In this document: positions 1 through 9,682 of the stretch, piece after piece
Position numbering within the stretch: position 1 is the first letter of the stretch
Layout of the letters: each line of letters starts with the position of its first letter
Assembly: GCF_022790535.1 (NCBI RefSeq)
Contig: NZ_LOHG01000001.1
Coordinates: forward strand, 530,951 to 594,950
Direction of reading: 5' to 3'
DNA from: Pseudomonas maioricensis
GTDB taxonomy: Bacteria; Pseudomonadota; Gammaproteobacteria; Pseudomonadales; Pseudomonadaceae
Length of the DNA stretch: 64,000 nucleotides
Notes under the pieces: model-generated
Databases searched by the model: none
Seen by the model: the letters and a program-made list of their open reading frames with translations, nothing else
Told to the model about the DNA's origin: nothing
Program-made: the position numbers and the translations under genes

Positions 1-3000
1 TTGATCCGAGTCGCCGTGGTGCAGAACGGCATCGATCAGCACCTCGTCTTTCGTCCAGTCGGCCACCAGCTTGATGCGCGCCTGTACTTCTTTCGGCAGG
101 CGGGCACGCAGTGGTTTGCTCAACGCGTTGTCCGGCCAGACTGCGCTGCTACCCACGGCCAGAACGGCAGCCAGTTGAATAAGCAGGTCGCTTTCCGCTT
201 CAGCAAGGCAGAGCACGTGTTCACGCGGCAGGATGCTGTAGCTGTTGCGCTCGCCGGTAGGGCCTGCCAGCAGGCGAGTCACGCCGCTTTGCGATTGCAC
301 GGCGAACTGGCTGCAGAGCTGATCCAGCTCGGCTTGCTGATTGCTGGTTGCCCAGGTTTTCAGAGCCTGCAACGGCTGGCTCAAGGCATCGCGCATGCGG
401 GTGTCGGGTGCCGCCAACGCATCGCCACGCACGAACGATTGCTCGATGGCGTCGACCGGGCGGGTCGAAAGCAGGCGATACAGATACAGCGGACCACCGG
501 CTTTCGGCCCTGTGCCCGACAGACCTTCGCCGCCGAACGGTTGCACACCTACTACAGCACCGACGATGTTGCGGTTAACGTAAACGTTGCCCGCGTTAAC
601 GTTGTCGATGACCTTGGCGATGGTCTCGTCGATGCGGGTATGCACGCCGAGCGTCAGGCCGTAACCGGAGGCGTTGATCTGACCGATCAACTGGTCCAGT
701 TCCTTGCGCTTGTAACGGACCACGTGCAGCACCGGGCCGAAGATTTCACGCTGCAACTCGTCAAAGCTTTCGAGTTCGATCAGCGTCGGCATCACATAAG
801 TACCGCGCTTGATTTCGTCGCTGTCGGCGATTGCAACCTGATAGACCGTGCGGCCTTTGTCGCGCATGCCTTGAATGTGTTTATCAATGCCCGCCTTGGC
901 TTCGGCATCGATCACCGGGCCGATGTCTACAGACAAACGCTCCGGGTTGCCGAGACGGCATTCAGCCATGGCGCCCTTGAGCATTTCGATGACGCGGTCG
1001 GCGGAGTCTTCCTGCAAGCAAAGTACGCGCAGGGCAGAGCAACGTTGACCGGCGCTGTCGAAAGCTGAGGACACGACGTCGATGACCACTTGTTCTGTGA
1101 GCGCCGAGGAATCGACGATCATTGCGTTCTGGCCACCGGTTTCCGCGATCAGCGGGATCGGGCGACCTTGAGCGTCAAGGCGACCGGCAATGTTGCGTTG
1201 CAGCAGGCGAGCGACTTCAGTGGAGCCGGTGAACATGACGCCTTTGACCCGATCGTCACCGACCAGACGCGCGCCGACAGTTTCGCCGCGTCCTGGCAGC
1301 AATTGCAGGACGCCTTCCGGAATGCCGGCTTCGAGCAAAATACGAACGGCTTGAGCGGCAACCAGTGGCGTTTGTTCAGCTGGTTTGGCCAGTACCGGGT
1401 TACCTGCAGCGAGCGCAGCAGCGACCTGACCGCTAAAAATTGCCAGCGGGAAGTTCCACGGGCTGATACACACCACCGGCCCCAGTGGGCGATGAGCGTC
1501 ATTGCTGAAATCGTTACGTGCCTGCACAGCGTAGTAACGCAGGAAGTCCACTGCTTCGCGGACTTCAGCGATAGCGTTGGCGAAAGTTTTGCCTGCTTCG
1601 CGAGCCAGCAGGCCCATCAAAGGCTGGATTTCAGCTTCCATCAGGTCGGCGGCACGCTCCAGAATCGCAGCGCGTTCAGCCGGTGGAGTGGCTTGCCAGA
1701 TCGGGCCGGAACTCAGGGCGCAGAGCAGGGCGTTGTCGACATCTTCCAGGCTGGCTTCCTGCACTTGTCCGACCACGTCACGCAGGTCAGACGGGTTAAG
1801 CAGCGGGGTGAAAGCGCCTTCACTGGCCGGGCAACCGAGCATTGGTGCGGCCTTCCAATCGTTGTGCGCGGTGGCCAACAAGGCTGAAGACAACGAGCCG
1901 AGACGATGTTCGTTGGCCAGGTCGATACCGCTGGAGTTGGCGCGCTCGGCACCATACAGATCACGCGGCAATGGAATACGCGGGTGCGGCAGGCCGAAGC
2001 CGCCTTCCTGAGTCGCCATGCGCTCGATGCTGGCCACTGGGTCAGCCACCAGCTCCTGAATGGAGATGGACTGATCGGCAATACGGTTGACGAAGGAGGT
2101 GTTCGCACCGTTTTCCAGCAGGCGGCGCACCAGATAAGCCAGCAATGTTTCGTGGGTGCCCACCGGGGCGTACACGCGGCACGGTCGGTTCAGCTTGCCA
2201 TCGGCAACCTTGCCCACGACTTGCTCGTAAAGCGGTTCGCCCATGCCGTGCAGGCACTGGAATTCGTACTGGCCGGGGTAATAGTTCTGACCGGCGATAT
2301 GGTAAATGGCCGACAGCGTATGCGCGTTGTGTGTGGCGAATTGCGGATAGATGACTTCCGGCACCGACAGCAGTTTGCGTGCACAGGCAATGTAGGAAAC
2401 GTCGGTGTACACCTTGCGGGTGTAGACCGGATAGCCTTCCAGCCCCTCAACTTGGGCGCGCTTGATTTCGCTGTCCCAGTAAGCGCCTTTCACCAGGCGA
2501 ATCATCAGGCGGTGGCGGCTGCGTCGAGCCAGATCGATCACATAGTCGATCACATACGGGCAACGCTTCTGGTAAGCCTGGATCACGAAGCCAATACCGT
2601 TCCAGCCGGTCAGTTGCGGCTCGAAGCACAGGCGTTCAAGCAGGTCCAGCGACAGCTCGAGACGGTCGGCTTCTTCGGCGTCGATGTTCAGGCCGATGTC
2701 GTATTGCTTGGCCAGCAGGGTCAGCGACAGCAGGCGTGGATACAGCTCTTCCATCACGCGCTCGTACTGGGCGCGGCTGTAGCGGGGGTGCAATGCCGAG
2801 AGCTTGATGGAGATGCCCGGGCCTTCGTAGATTCCACGGCCGTGGGAGGCTTTGCCGATGGAGTGGATCGCCTGCTCGTACGAGGCCAGGTATTTTTGTG
2901 CGTCATGTTCGGTGAGTGCAGCTTCACCGAGCATGTCGTAGGAGTAGCGGAAGCCTTTGGCTTCGAAGCGGCTGGCGTTGGCCAATGCTTCGCCGATGGT

Positions 3001-3783
3001 TTCACCGGTGACGAATTGTTCGCCCATCAGGCGCATGGCCATGTCCACGCCTTTGCGGATCATGGGCTCGCCGCTTTTGCCGATGATCCGGCTCAGGGAC
3101 GATGTCAGCCCGGCTTCGTTATGGGTCGAGACCAGTTTCCCGGTCAGCAGCAGACCCCAGGTTGCAGCATTCACGAACAGCGACGGGCTGTTGCCCAAGT
3201 GCGGCTGCCAGTTGCCGGTGCTGATCTTGTCGCGGATCAATGCGTCGCGGGTGCCTTTGTCCGGAATGCGCAGCAGCGCTTCGGCCAGGCACATCAGGGC
3301 TACGCCTTCCTGGGACGACAGGGAGAATTCCTGCAGCAGCCCCTGAACGATGCCAGCACGGCCGCCAGCGCTCTTCTGGTTACGCAGCTTTTCGGCGATG
3401 GTCGCGGCCAGTTTGTTGGTCGCTTCAGCCATTGGCACAGGCAGGCGCGCCTGCTCGATGAGCATCGGCACCACTTCCGGTTCCGGTCGGCGATAGGCCG
3501 CAGTAATTGCAGCGCGCAGTACTGATTGCGGGAGGATGCTTTCCGCGAACTCGAGGAAGCACTGGTGCGTCGTGTCCACTGGCAATTCGCCGTGGTCATC
3601 GCCGTCTTTGCCAGCCGTGCCATTGAGTTCGGAAAGGGTTGCACCACCTTCGAGCTTTTCCAGGTAATTGAAAATCGCCTGTTTGATGAGCCAGTGCGGA
3701 GTCCGGTCGATGGACTGAGCGGCTACTTTCAATCGCTCGCGGGTCGGGTCGTCAAGTTTGACACCCAGGGTGGTGGTCGCCAT
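1..3783 (-). CDS. putA: Trifunctional PutA: transcriptional repressor / proline dehydrogenase / P5C dehydrogenase (3' end beyond window)
   Basis: Oxidises proline to glutamate in two steps: an FAD-dependent proline dehydrogenase barrel passes P5C to an NAD-dependent aldehyde dehydrogenase in the same chain. The frame is open from ATG 3783 to the window edge (1261 codons); about 1,310-1,320 aa is usual, so some 55 C-terminal residues are missing. The N-terminus MATTTLGVKLDD..RERLK is the ribbon-helix-helix DNA-binding domain found in repressor-type PutA. The ALDH half shows the catalytic Cys in FDSAGQRCSAL near position 1050. It is divergent from putP, and the shared intergenic region has GTTGCA motifs, the known PutA site. 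It should repress both genes without proline and bind the membrane when proline reduces its flavin. Confidence 0.96.
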   Translation of the reverse strand, partial: MATTTLGVKLDDPTRERLKVAAQSIDRTPHWLIKQAIFNYLEKLEGGATLSELNGTAGKDGDDHGELPVDTTHQCFLEFAESILPQSVLRAAITAAYRRPEPEVVPMLIEQARLPVPMAEATNKLAATIAEKLRNQKSAGGRAGIVQGLLQEFSLSSQEGVALMCLAEALLRIPDKGTRDALIRDKISTGNWQPHLGNSPSLFVNAATWGLLLTGKLVSTHNEAGLTSSLSRIIGKSGEPMIRKGVDMAMRLMGEQFVTGETIGEALANASRFEAKGFRYSYDMLGEAALTEHDAQKYLASYEQAIHSIGKASHGRGIYEGPGISIKLSALHPRYSRAQYERVMEELYPRLLSLTLLAKQYDIGLNIDAEEADRLELSLDLLERLCFEPQLTGWNGIGFVIQAYQKRCPYVIDYVIDLARRSRHRLMIRLVKGAYWDSEIKRAQVEGLEGYPVYTRKVYTDVSYIACARKLLSVPEVIYPQFATHNAHTLSAIYHIAGQNYYPGQYEFQCLHGMGEPLYEQVVGKVADGKLNRPCRVYAPVGTHETLLAYLVRRLLENGANTSFVNRIADQSISIQELVADPVASIERMATQEGGFGLPHPRIPLPRDLYGAERANSSGIDLANEHRLGSLSSALLATAHNDWKAAPMLGCPASEGAFTPLLNPSDLRDVVGQVQEASLEDVDNALLCALSSGPIWQATPPAERAAILERAADLMEAEIQPLMGLLAREAGKTFANAIAEVREAVDFLRYYAVQARNDFSNDAHRPLGPVVCISPWNFPLAIFSGQVAAALAAGNPVLAKPAEQTPLVAAQAVRILLEAGIPEGVLQLLPGRGETVGARLVGDDRVKGVMFTGSTEVARLLQRNIAGRLDAQGRPIPLIAETGGQNAMIVDSSALTEQVVIDVVSSAFDSAGQRCSALRVLCLQEDSADRVIEMLKGAMAECRLGNPERLSVDIGPVIDAEAKAGIDKHIQGMRDKGRTVYQVAIADSDEIKRGTYVMPTLIELESFDELQREIFGPVLHVVRYKRKELDQLIGQINASGYGLTLGVHTRIDETIAKVIDNVNAGNVYVNRNIVGAVVGVQPFGGEGLSGTGPKAGGPLYLYRLLSTRPVDAIEQSFVRGDALAAPDTRMRDALSQPLQALKTWATSNQQAELDQLCSQFAVQSQSGVTRLLAGPTGERNSYSILPREHVLCLAEAESDLLIQLAAVLAVGSSAVWPDNALSKPLRARLPKEVQARIKLVADWTKDEVLIDAVLHHGDSDQ

Positions 3784-4239
3784 GTGCTGTCCTCATCATG
3801 CCACTGCAATGTGGCCTTGGTTGTCGGACAAGATTAGCCATGAGCAGGTCGAGGTGCAACCGGGTGCAACCCTTTTTTTACTGAATATTTTCGCGGCCTG
3901 CCAGCCGGTCCTGGTTCGATGTTCTGTGGTGCACAACTGCAGTGCCGATGTTCGGACGAAAGGAGACTCACGCTCTGGAACGGGGCAAACTTCGCAAAAA
4001 AACGAGCAGCGATGACGTTGAGGTGCAACTTTTTGGCCGTAAATGGGTTGCACCGCTGATGAGTTGTTGAATAGGATGCGTCGCGATGTCGCATGTGCGA
4101 CCAAGAATTGTTCTCGCGGGACCGGCTTCGGCTGGGAGTGGGGCCAGAAAATCTGCCGCTTTCTTTCTGCGCCTTGGTTATTAATCTCCCGGTCAAAGTC
4201 GACCTCGCTAAATAAAAACAATGCCAAGGCGAAATACCA
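3784..4239. promoter_or_regulatory. putA-putP divergent intergenic region with four PutA-type (GTTGCA) sites
   Basis: A 456-bp gap between divergent putA and putP. GTTGCA or its complement TGCAAC occurs at 3855-3860, 3865-3870, 4024-4029 and 4047-4052. The first two are exactly 10 bp apart in the same orientation (one helical turn), and the last two are in opposite orientation 23 bp apart. GTTGCA is the published recognition motif of the PutA ribbon-helix-helix domain in E. coli. The two clusters flank about 150 bp, an arrangement that would suit looping repression. I could not place -10/-35 boxes confidently, and nothing else in the gap looks coding. Confidence 0.65.
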
Positions 4240-5730
4240 ATGAGTGTCAGCAATCCCACCCTGATCACCTTCGTGATCTATATCGCAGTAATGGTGCTGA
4301 TCGGCCTGATGGCTTATCGCTCAACCAACAACCTGTCGGATTATATTCTGGGCGGTCGCAGTCTGGGCAGCGTCGTTACGGCGTTGTCGGCCGGCGCTTC
4401 GGACATGAGCGGCTGGCTATTGATGGGCTTGCCCGGTGCCATTTATATGTCGGGCCTGTCTGAAAGCTGGATCGCGGTCGGTCTGATTATTGGTGCTTAT
4501 CTGAACTGGCTGTTTGTCGCCGGTCGTCTGCGTGTACAGACCGAGCACAACGGTGATGCCCTGACACTGCCGGACTATTTCACCAGTCGTTTCGAAGATA
4601 AAAGCGGCTTGCTGCGGGTGATATCCGCCGTGGTCATTCTGGTGTTCTTCACTATTTATTGCGCCTCGGGCATTGTTGCCGGTGCACGCCTGTTTGAAAG
4701 CACCTTCGGTATGTCTTACGAAACCGCACTGTGGGCCGGTGCTGCAGCAACCATCGCTTATACGTTTGTAGGTGGGTTTCTCGCAGTGAGCTGGACCGAT
4801 ACGGTGCAGGCAACACTGATGATTTTTGCTTTGATCCTGACGCCGATCATCGTGCTGCTTGCGACCGGTGGCGTTGACGCGACATTCCTTGCCATCGAGG
4901 CCAAGGATCCAGCCAACTTCGACATGTTCCGCAACACCAGCATCATCGGCATCATTTCCCTGATGGGCTGGGGCTTGGGTTACTTCGGTCAGCCACACAT
5001 TCTGGCGCGCTTCATGGCGGCAGACTCGGTGAAGTCGATTGCCAGCGCACGGCGCATTTCCATGACCTGGATGATCCTTTGTCTGGGGGGGACCGTGGCG
5101 GCGGGCTTCTTCGGGATTGCCTATTTCTCGGCGAATCCCGATGTCGCCGGGCCAGTTACCGAAAACCCTGAGCGGGTATTCATTGAGCTGGCCAAGCTGC
5201 TGTTCAACCCTTGGGTGACTGGCGTATTGCTCTCGGCGATTCTGGCTGCGGTGATGAGCACGCTGAGCTGCCAACTGCTGGTGTGCTCCAGTGCGTTGAC
5301 CGAAGATTTCTATAAAGCCTTTCTGCGTAAAAGCGCTTCGCAAAAAGAGCTGGTCTGGGTCGGGCGTGCGATGGTGCTGCTGATCGCGATCATCTCCATC
5401 TTGCTGGCTGCCGATCCGAACAACCGTGTACTCGGGCTGGTGAGCTATGCCTGGGCTGGCTTCGGCGCGGCGTTTGGTCCTGTGGTGTTGATTTCAGTGC
5501 TCTGGAAAGGCATGACTCGCAACGGAGCGCTGGCGGGTGTGTTGGTCGGCGCTATTACTGTGATCGTCTGGAAGCAGCTGGGAATCTGGGGGCTGTACGA
5601 AATCATCCCGGGCTTCCTGTTCGCCAGCATCGCCATCGTTGTGTTCAGCCTGATTGGCAAAGGGCCTTCGGCTGGCATGCAATCGCGTTTTGAATTGGCC
5701 GAGAAAGAGTTCAAGGCGGCGAGCCATTGA
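4240..5730 (+). CDS. putP: Sodium/proline symporter PutP
   Basis: Na+-coupled uptake of proline across the inner membrane, feeding PutA. The 496 residues are almost wholly hydrophobic with the 13-helix pattern of the sodium:solute symporter family. Family hallmarks visible are the helix-2 stretch LSAGASDMSGWLLMGLPGA and the cytoplasmic loop RSTNNLSDYILGGRS. Length matches E. coli PutP (502 aa). The start ATG has an AAGGCGAA ribosome site about 8 nt upstream. Divergent from putA and expected to be co-repressed by PutA. Confidence 0.97.
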   Translation: MSVSNPTLITFVIYIAVMVLIGLMAYRSTNNLSDYILGGRSLGSVVTALSAGASDMSGWLLMGLPGAIYMSGLSESWIAVGLIIGAYLNWLFVAGRLRVQTEHNGDALTLPDYFTSRFEDKSGLLRVISAVVILVFFTIYCASGIVAGARLFESTFGMSYETALWAGAAATIAYTFVGGFLAVSWTDTVQATLMIFALILTPIIVLLATGGVDATFLAIEAKDPANFDMFRNTSIIGIISLMGWGLGYFGQPHILARFMAADSVKSIASARRISMTWMILCLGGTVAAGFFGIAYFSANPDVAGPVTENPERVFIELAKLLFNPWVTGVLLSAILAAVMSTLSCQLLVCSSALTEDFYKAFLRKSASQKELVWVGRAMVLLIAIISILLAADPNNRVLGLVSYAWAGFGAAFGPVVLISVLWKGMTRNGALAGVLVGAITVIVWKQLGIWGLYEIIPGFLFASIAIVVFSLIGKGPSAGMQSRFELAEKEFKAASH

Positions 5731-5742
5731 ATTGAAATGATT

Positions 5743-5833
5743 CTGTAGGAGCGCACGAGCAATGCGAAGCCGCGATGGCGGTGTATCAGGCAGAACGCTG
5801 TCGTTGCCTCGCGTTACTCGTGAACTCCTGCAG
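5743..5833. repeat. REPIN-type inverted repeat (GTAGGAGCGCACGAGCA family)
   Basis: Two arms in inverted orientation (TGTAGGAGCGCACGAGCAA.. and ..TTACTCGTGAACTCCTGCA) around a central GC-rich segment. A near-identical copy lies at 48760-48850 and a half copy at 63884-63915. It sits between the putP stop and the convergent lyase gene. Confidence 0.85.
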
Positions 5834-5859
5834 ACTTTTGGCGCAACAGGGATGCAGCA

Positions 5860-6531
5860 CTAAATCTTGTTGTGATCGATGTCCAGCTTATAGAAGGTGG
5901 CTTTGCCGCCTTCGCTGCTATAACCCTTGTTGTCTTGCACGTAAACCCCCGCTTTGAAGTACAGCGGCTTGTCTCGCCAGGTGGCGCTGATTGGGCTGCT
6001 CCAGTTCTTCCCTCTGGCGCTGACACTCAGGTCGCCACCCGGGCTGAGGTGGATCTTGTAATTGAACCTCTCGTTCAGCGGCACACCTTGTGCTATCGGT
6101 ATGACACGGCTTTTATCATCGTCATAACGGTTGCGTACTTTGGCGACGATGTTTCCGGATTTGCTGTCTTCTTTGTACTGATACTCAACTTTGAGCATCG
6201 GCTCGGTACTTCCGTAGGCATGTATCTGGCCAATCACGATCTTGCCGGAAGAGGGCACTTGATTCACTTCCAGTGTCGCGTCGAGAAAGTTGTCGGCCTG
6301 CGGGTACATCCAGTTATGTAACGTACCGTCGGCCCAGGTCTCTCGAAGTTCGCTGCGCGGGTATTTGGCGTTGGCGGTTTTCGAACCAGTGACGGGTGAC
6401 CAGAAAAAGATGTAACCCGACTCAGACCGGAAGTACTTGCCGTCATAGCCCTTCTTCAGTTGGGACGTCTCGATGGTTTTGGGGGGCGAACCCACAGGAA
6501 TGCTCAGATTCCACGAAGCCATGTCTACCAT
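5860..6531 (-). CDS. Polysaccharide lyase family 7 (alginate lyase), no signal peptide
   Basis: Predicted to cleave alginate by beta-elimination. The three PL7 signature blocks are present: RSELRE (about residues 56-61), QIH (about 96-98) and YFKAGVYVQD (about 189-198); the His of QIH, the Arg of the first block and the Tyr of the last are the known catalytic set. Length is 223 aa from ATG 6531, the size of P. aeruginosa PA1167 as I remember it. That start is chosen because GGAAAA lies about 8 nt upstream; an ATG 24 nt further up lacks a site. No hydrophobic signal sequence is seen, so it may be cytoplasmic or leave by another route. Monocistronic, divergent from the GGDEF/EAL gene. Confidence 0.9.
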   Translation of the reverse strand: MVDMASWNLSIPVGSPPKTIETSQLKKGYDGKYFRSESGYIFFWSPVTGSKTANAKYPRSELRETWADGTLHNWMYPQADNFLDATLEVNQVPSSGKIVIGQIHAYGSTEPMLKVEYQYKEDSKSGNIVAKVRNRYDDDKSRVIPIAQGVPLNERFNYKIHLSPGGDLSVSARGKNWSSPISATWRDKPLYFKAGVYVQDNKGYSSEGGKATFYKLDIDHNKI

Positions 6532-6843
6532 GTGATGTTTTCCAATATGTCGCATTGCCAGTAAGAGGCGTCTATGTCAAGCCTTTGCGGGTTGTTGTTA
6601 TACGTTCTCAATAACGTTCTGTTAACGATTAATTGTCGAACTGGTGACGTCAAAGTGCTGTCACATTGGCTGTAGGGCATGTACTGATTGGCCTGTAGGA
6701 AATGACCGTTAGTCGGGTGGATATGAACTTTAGCGAAGGCTGTCACAAAGCCACCTTCAGTTTCCCTCATACCCGACTAGAGTTATCTTGATTGGAAATC
6801 GACGCGACGGTCCCTGGATGTCGTGCTACATAAGAGAAACTGC

Positions 6844-8973
6844 ATGGAATGCGCGCAAACCAAGCCGGGTGATGGCTGTTCTGTTTTGTTGGTTGTTGAT
6901 GACTACCCAGAGAATCTGGTGACCATGCGCGCTGTTCTGCAGAGGCAGGACTGGTGCATCGTGACTGCGAGTTCCGGAATCGAAGCGTTGACTGTGCTCT
7001 TGGAGCGCGAGGTCGACCTGGTGCTGCTTGATGTGCAGATGCCGGGCATGGACGGTTTTGAGGTCGCACGCCTGATGCGCGGCAGCCAGCGAACGCGGCT
7101 GACCCCCATCATTTTCCTGACTGCCAACGAGCAGTCTCAGGACGCCGTACATCGTGGTTACGCCAGCGGCGCCATCGACTACCTGTTCAAACCCTTCGAT
7201 CCCAACGTACTCAGGCCAAAAGTCCAGGCTCTTCTTGAGCAGCAGCAAAATCAGCGCGCCCTGCAACGAATCTCCCGAGAGCTGGAAGCCGCCCGGGCAT
7301 TCAACGCATCTGTGCTGGATAACATCGACGAGGGAATTCTGGTCGTCAGCGAGGCCGGGCTCATCAATTTCGCTAACCCGGCTATCTGTCGGTTGCTCGG
7401 TGCCAATGCCGAGCAATTGAGAGGTACCAGCGTGATTGATTACCTGATCGAGCCGCAGGTCTCTGATTGGGCGCAGTCAGGGTTCTATCGTCACTACCGC
7501 AACGCTGAAATCTACCGTCTGCACGATGCCGTCCTGCGTACCCATGAAGGCTGCAAACTGCCAGTGGCATTGTCGTGCGCGCCTTTGCCCGTAGAGCAGA
7601 AGGCCATGGTATTCAGCATTCTGGACATGTCGGTGGTCCGCGATCTTTATCAGCAGCTCGAGCAGCAGGCCGTTACCGATGCATTGACTGGCTTGCTCAA
7701 CAGACGGGGTTTTTACCAGGCGGTAGAAGGCTTGTTGTTACGCAACGAGCAAGCCGGGGGATTCCTGGTGTTGCTGTACCTCGATCTGGACGGCTTCAAG
7801 CGCGTCAACGATTCCCTGGGGCATGACGCTGGCGATCAAGTGCTGCTTTGGGTTTCCCAGCAGCTCAAGGATTGCATGCGGCCTTATGACGTGCTGGCGC
7901 GCATGGGGGGCGATGAGTTCACCGTTGTCATCGATGGTCTGGACTTTCCCGAGCAGGCTGCCAAGGTGGCGGAAAAGCTGATTGAGCGGGTATCAGTGCG
8001 CAGGCAGGTCGACGGCCTGGATGTCACGCTGGGTGCCAGTATCGGCATTGCCACCTATCCCGATTGCGGTTCCAACCTGGACGGCTTGCTGCGTGCGGCG
8101 GATATTGCCATGTACGAGGCCAAGCGGGCCGGTCGCCAGCAGTATCGGTTTTACGACCAGGAAATGAACGGCCGGGCGCGTTCGAGGTTGATGCTCGAAG
8201 ACAGTGTGCGCAGCGCCATCGATGGTCATGATTTCTCCATGGTCTATCAGCCGCAGGTGTCCATCGCGGATGGCAAGTTGCGCGGTTTCGAGGCCTTATT
8301 GCGTTGGCAGCACCCGAGCGCCGGAGATGTGCCGCCGGGCGTGTTTATTCCGCTGCTGGAAGAGACCCGCTTGATTAACAAGCTGGGTGGCTGGATCTTC
8401 GAGCAAGGCGCCGAACATCGTAGCCGCTGCAATGATGTTTTTGATGCAGGGCTGGTGCTGAGCATCAGCATCAGTCCAACCCAGTTCTGCATGCCTAATC
8501 TTGCCTCTGAGTTGCGCCGCGCCATGCAGCGCTACGATCTGAAGCCGGGCCAGTTGGAGGTTGAGCTCACCGAAGCGTCACTCGTACACAATTTGTCCCA
8601 CAGCCGTAATCAGATACGCCATTTGCATGACATCGGCGTGAGTGTCGCGCTTGACGATTTTGGTGTTGGCGAATGTTCGCTGACGCATCTGCGCAACCTG
8701 GATATCGATACGCTCAAGATCGATCGGCACTTCATCGCGGGCATGCTCACAACGCCGCGCGATACCGCTGTAGCGCGTAGCATTATTGACCTGTGTCGCA
8801 ACCTCAACGTGCTGGTGATCGCTGAAGGGGTCGAGACCCTCGAGCAATACCAGTGGCTGGCTGACAACGGTTGCCAGCTGATTCAGGGTTATCTGGTCGG
8901 ACGGCCCATGCTGGCCGACGACGCGCTGCGCTTCCCGAAGGTATTCGACTGGGAGAGCCTGAAACAGCATTGA
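6844..8973 (+). CDS. Response regulator with PAS, GGDEF and EAL domains (c-di-GMP turnover)
   Basis: About 709 aa. Receiver domain first (about residues 12-130): acidic VVDD, phospho-acceptor Asp in LVLLDVQMPG and the conserved Lys in LFKPFD. A PAS domain follows (about 150-260). The GGDEF domain (about 285-440) has an intact active site RMGGDEF and an RxxD inhibitory site (RPYD) five residues before it, so it should be a feedback-controlled diguanylate cyclase. The EAL domain (about 455-705) keeps EALLRW, ELTE, DDFGVG, KIDR and EGVET, but the usual N of the NxSxxQ motif is Ser (SISISPTQF). Start ATG 6844 follows AAGAGA; a GTG at 6823 is possible. No partner kinase is adjacent. Confidence 0.9.
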   Translation: MECAQTKPGDGCSVLLVVDDYPENLVTMRAVLQRQDWCIVTASSGIEALTVLLEREVDLVLLDVQMPGMDGFEVARLMRGSQRTRLTPIIFLTANEQSQDAVHRGYASGAIDYLFKPFDPNVLRPKVQALLEQQQNQRALQRISRELEAARAFNASVLDNIDEGILVVSEAGLINFANPAICRLLGANAEQLRGTSVIDYLIEPQVSDWAQSGFYRHYRNAEIYRLHDAVLRTHEGCKLPVALSCAPLPVEQKAMVFSILDMSVVRDLYQQLEQQAVTDALTGLLNRRGFYQAVEGLLLRNEQAGGFLVLLYLDLDGFKRVNDSLGHDAGDQVLLWVSQQLKDCMRPYDVLARMGGDEFTVVIDGLDFPEQAAKVAEKLIERVSVRRQVDGLDVTLGASIGIATYPDCGSNLDGLLRAADIAMYEAKRAGRQQYRFYDQEMNGRARSRLMLEDSVRSAIDGHDFSMVYQPQVSIADGKLRGFEALLRWQHPSAGDVPPGVFIPLLEETRLINKLGGWIFEQGAEHRSRCNDVFDAGLVLSISISPTQFCMPNLASELRRAMQRYDLKPGQLEVELTEASLVHNLSHSRNQIRHLHDIGVSVALDDFGVGECSLTHLRNLDIDTLKIDRHFIAGMLTTPRDTAVARSIIDLCRNLNVLVIAEGVETLEQYQWLADNGCQLIQGYLVGRPMLADDALRFPKVFDWESLKQH

Positions 8974-9013
8974 TTTATGTACACTGGCGCCTTTCGAATC
9001 AGCGTTACGGCTC

Positions 9014-9520
9014 ATGACTGCATCGGCGATGGCTCCTCTCAAATACCTTCAGGCCTATCCTCCCGCGCTTCAGGATCAGGTGCGGCAGTTGATCGCCCGC
9101 AACAAGCTGGGTGAATATTTACAGCAACGTTACCCCGGTCGTCACGAGGTCCAGAGCGATAAAGCGCTGTATGCCTATGCGTTGGGGCTCAAGCAGGAAT
9201 ACCTGCGAAATGCGCCGAACATCGACAAAGTGCTGTTTGATAATCGGCTCGATCTGACTCATCGCGCATTGGGGCTGCACACCACGATCTCCCGTGTGCA
9301 GGGCGGCAAGCTCAAGGCCAAGAAAGAAATTCGCGTCGCCTCGTTGTTCAAGGAAGCACCGCCGGAGTTCCTGAAAATGATCGTGGTGCACGAACTGGCG
9401 CATTTCAAGGAATCCGATCACAACAAGGCGTTTTACCAGCTGTGCGAGCACATGCAGCCGGGGTATCACCAGTTGGAGTTTGATCTGCGGATTTACCTGA
9501 CCTGGCGGAATATGCAGTAG
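9014..9520 (+). CDS. YgjP-like metallopeptidase-fold protein (DUF45)
   Basis: 168 aa. The zinc-binding motif HELAHFKESDHNKAF (around residues 125-139) has the HExxH plus downstream His pattern of the YgjP/DUF45 family. The substrate is unknown to me. Starts 41 nt after the GGDEF/EAL gene, so co-transcription is possible. No good ribosome site precedes ATG 9014; the in-frame ATG at 9029 is an alternative. Confidence 0.85.
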   Translation: MTASAMAPLKYLQAYPPALQDQVRQLIARNKLGEYLQQRYPGRHEVQSDKALYAYALGLKQEYLRNAPNIDKVLFDNRLDLTHRALGLHTTISRVQGGKLKAKKEIRVASLFKEAPPEFLKMIVVHELAHFKESDHNKAFYQLCEHMQPGYHQLEFDLRIYLTWRNMQ

Positions 9521-9543
9521 CACCAAGGATTAATGACATTCCG

Positions 9544-9630
9544 GTGGGAGCGAATTCATTCGCGAAGGCGGTGTTTCAGTCGCTGAATCTCTTTGAGGTA
9601 TGCCCCCTTCGCGAATAAATTCGCTCCCAC
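9544..9630. repeat. REPIN-type inverted repeat (GTGGGAGCGAATTCATTCGCGAAGG family)
   Basis: Arms GTGGGAGCGAATTCATTCGCGAAGG and CCTTCGCGAATAAATTCGCTCCCAC are nearly perfect inverted copies separated by about 35 bp. A relative with inside-out arms is at 21160-21227. Confidence 0.85.
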
Positions 9631-9682
9631 AGGTCAATCACCAGCCATGCCCTCACCGTCAAGATAATAGGCCCTCACTTCA

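Noticed and set aside
1906..3525. 539-codon open frame opposite putA
   Set aside because: Antisense to a recognised PutA; composition typical of a reverse shadow.
4021..4053. Sigma-54 promoter for putP (TGGC..TTGC)
   Set aside because: The GG to GC spacing is too long for a -24/-12 element.
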